Source: an uncultured Spirochaetota bacterium
GTDB lineage: Bacteria; Spirochaetota; UBA4802; UBA5368
Reading direction: 5' to 3'
DNA: 15,201 nt
Assembly: GCA_937864375.1 (NCBI GenBank)
Contig: CALMJO010000331.1
Span: forward strand, 1-15,201
In this document: positions 13,715-15,201 of the stretch, piece by piece
Layout of the letters: every line of letters starts with the position of its first letter
Numbering within the stretch: position 1 is the first letter of the stretch
Translations under genes and position numbers: made by a program
The notes under the pieces: model-generated
Told to the model about the DNA's origin: nothing
The model's input: the letters and a program-made list of their open reading frames with translations, nothing else
The model's database searches: none

Positions 13715-15201
13715 ACCCCGGATTTATTCTCTTACTGCTCGCGCTCATGCTCTCGGGCGCGTCGTTCATCTTCTATTTGAAGGGCGGCGCCGACGCGCGC
13801 ATGCTCAAGGCCGCGCGGAGGACCTGGCACCTGGCGGGGGCGGGAATGCTCGCCGCGATGCTCCTGCTCCTCATGTTTTTCCTCATGCATCGCTTCGAGT
13901 ACGCCTACGTGTACAGCTATTCGGCGCGCGACCTGCACCCCGCGTACCTGGTCGCGGCCCTGTGGGCCGGGCAGGAGGGGAGCTTCCTCCTGTGGGCCAT
14001 GCTCGTGTCGCTCTTCGGGGCTTACGTGATTTCCAAAAACGAGACCGACGAGCATCTCATCATGCCGGTGCTGCTGGCCGTGCAGATGGCGCTCCTGGTC
14101 ATGCTCGCGGTCCACAGTCCCTTCCGCTACGTCTGGGAGGACGCAGCGTCCGGCATCGCCGCGGGAACGGCGCCCCCGGACGGGATGGGGCTCAACGCGC
14201 TCCTTCAAGACCCCTGGATGGTGGTGCACCCTCCCGCGCTCTTCGTGGGTTACGCATCCGCCGCGGTCCCGTTCGCCTATGCGATCGCGGCGCTCGTCCA
14301 GCGCGACTTCACCGGGTGGGCCGAACGCGCGCGCGGATGGGTGCTCTTCAGTGCTGCCACGTTGGGGATAGGTATCTTCCTGGGCGGATACTGGGCCTAC
14401 AAGGTGCTGGGCTGGGGGGGATACTGGGGCTGGGACCCGGTTGAAAACTCCTCCCTCATTCCCTGGCTCGTGATCCTCGCGCTCCTGCACGGGCTCATCG
14501 TCCAGAAGAGAAAGGGCGGCCTCGTGCGGACGAACCTCGCCCTCGCGCTCGCCTCGTTCGTGCTCGTCTTCTACAGCACCTTTCTCACGCGCAGCGGCGT
14601 GCTTTCTGATTTTTCCGTGCACTCCTTCGGCGACCTGGGGCTCTCGCGCTATCTCATGTTCTTCCTGTTCTTTTTCGCCGCGGGCCCGCTCTTCCTCTAC
14701 GCGGTCCGCTTCCGCGCGATCAGGGGAGCGCCCCTGAGCACGGACGCCTTCGCGTGGGACACGCTCCTTTCCTTTGGCGTGGTCACGCTCGTCTTCTACG
14801 CCGCCTTCGTCGCAATCGGCACCTCCATGCCGCTCATCTCGGCGCTCTTCTCGCAGAAGCCCTTTTCCGTCCAGCAGAGCTTCTACATGCAGATTTCGGT
14901 CCCCATGGGGATACTCGTCCTCGTGTTCATGGGGCTGGCGCCCCTGAGCATGCTCCCCGTGCGCGCGCACACGCGGTTCCTCGCGGCGGCGGGAGCCGCA
15001 TCGATTGGCCCGGCATTCGCGTTCAACTTCGCATTCACCGTCGAGCCGGTCCCCTATATTTTCACGGCGCTCGCGCTCATGTGCGCCATTCTCGCCGCGA
15101 GGGACCTCGCGACGCTGAGTGTGAGGGCGATCCTCGCCTCACGCGTCGCGCACCTGGGCGGCGCGGTCATCGTCGCCGGGTTTATCGCCTCGTCGTTCCA
15201 T
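13711..15201 (+). CDS. ccmF: Cytochrome c haem lyase subunit CcmF (3' end outside window)
   Basis: CcmF takes haem from CcmE and attaches it to apocytochrome c. The visible 497 residues contain many membrane helices and the WWD signature WGGYWGWDPVENSS (235-248). Conserved surroundings include AALWAGQEGSFLLWAML and DPWMVVHPPALFVGY, which carries H173, a likely haem-ligand histidine of the family, and later FLTRSGVLSDFSVHSFG. The gene starts with ATG overlapping the ccmE stop (ATGA), with AAGGA about 10 bases upstream. The frame is open to the last base, so the product is incomplete; the E. coli protein has 647 residues. The long open frame on the opposite strand (13732-14970) is a GC-rich shadow. 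Whether ccmG or ccmH follow cannot be seen. Confidence 0.95.
   Translation, partial: MNPGFILLLLALMLSGASFIFYLKGGADARMLKAARRTWHLAGAGMLAAMLLLLMFFLMHRFEYAYVYSYSARDLHPAYLVAALWAGQEGSFLLWAMLVSLFGAYVISKNETDEHLIMPVLLAVQMALLVMLAVHSPFRYVWEDAASGIAAGTAPPDGMGLNALLQDPWMVVHPPALFVGYASAAVPFAYAIAALVQRDFTGWAERARGWVLFSAATLGIGIFLGGYWAYKVLGWGGYWGWDPVENSSLIPWLVILALLHGLIVQKRKGGLVRTNLALALASFVLVFYSTFLTRSGVLSDFSVHSFGDLGLSRYLMFFLFFFAAGPLFLYAVRFRAIRGAPLSTDAFAWDTLLSFGVVTLVFYAAFVAIGTSMPLISALFSQKPFSVQQSFYMQISVPMGILVLVFMGLAPLSMLPVRAHTRFLAAAGAASIGPAFAFNFAFTVEPVPYIFTALALMCAILAARDLATLSVRAILASRVAHLGGAVIVAGFIASSFH

Noticed and set aside
13732..14970. A 412-codon open frame on the minus strand opposite ccmF
   Set aside because: Its translation is a low-complexity string rich in Glu, Arg, His and Gly, the usual shadow of a GC-rich hydrophobic gene. 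The plus-strand CcmF has clear motifs and continues in frame from ccmE.

Overview
The window is GC-rich, densely coded bacterial chromosome with no RNA genes, insertion sequences or CRISPR arrays that I can see. The gene content suggests an uncultured anaerobic or facultative Gram-negative: an indolepyruvate oxidoreductase subunit, lipoproteins, and a cytochrome c maturation operon. The seven-helix membrane AraC regulator, the MORN-repeat lipoprotein and the SH3-domain lipoprotein are reminiscent of the Leptospira side of the Spirochaetota. A deltaproteobacterium-like host cannot be excluded from sequence reading alone.

Layout. (1) 18-656: iorB, probably the distal gene of an iorAB pair whose first gene lies off the left edge. 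It converges with, and overlaps by 14 bp, a minus-strand gene for a small protein with two ribbon-helix-helix-like segments (643-1134). (2) 1312-2289 (minus): a membrane-anchored glycerophosphodiester phosphodiesterase with its own promoter and terminator candidates. It diverges from a membrane-embedded AraC-type regulator (2450-3652). (3) 3885-5585: a stand-alone acyl-CoA/AMP ligase, followed by a strong hairpin terminator. Exact copies of a 16-nt dyad (ACCGATA-AC-TATCGGT) flank this gene and a third near-copy lies inside the AraC gene. (4) 5754-6653 (minus): a secreted protein of unknown function with a calcium-loop-like motif. It diverges across a 309-bp AT-rich spacer from a 696-residue MORN-repeat lipoprotein (6963-9053). 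(5) 9108-10058: a site-2-type (M50) intramembrane metalloprotease, then an SH3-domain lipoprotein (10163-10978). (6) 11122 to the right edge: a tightly overlapping ccmABCDEF operon for System I cytochrome c maturation, with ccmF cut by the window end.

How the genes work together. The ccm genes form one functional unit: CcmAB ATPase/permease, CcmC and CcmD loading haem on CcmE, and CcmF delivering it to apocytochrome. CcmE carries Cys-x-x-x-Tyr where the classical protein has the haem-binding His-x-x-x-Tyr, which points to the variant 'System I*' pathway. Genes 1312-5585 form a plausible membrane-lipid neighbourhood (phosphodiesterase, membrane sensor-regulator, acyl ligase), and the shared dyad is the best candidate for a common regulatory site; this is inference. 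Genes 5754-10978 are mostly envelope proteins with no clear pathway.

The least ordinary items are the Cys-type CcmE, the repeated 16-nt dyad, the tandem RHH-like protein and the long-period MORN array. I found no evidence of a new defence or mobile system.
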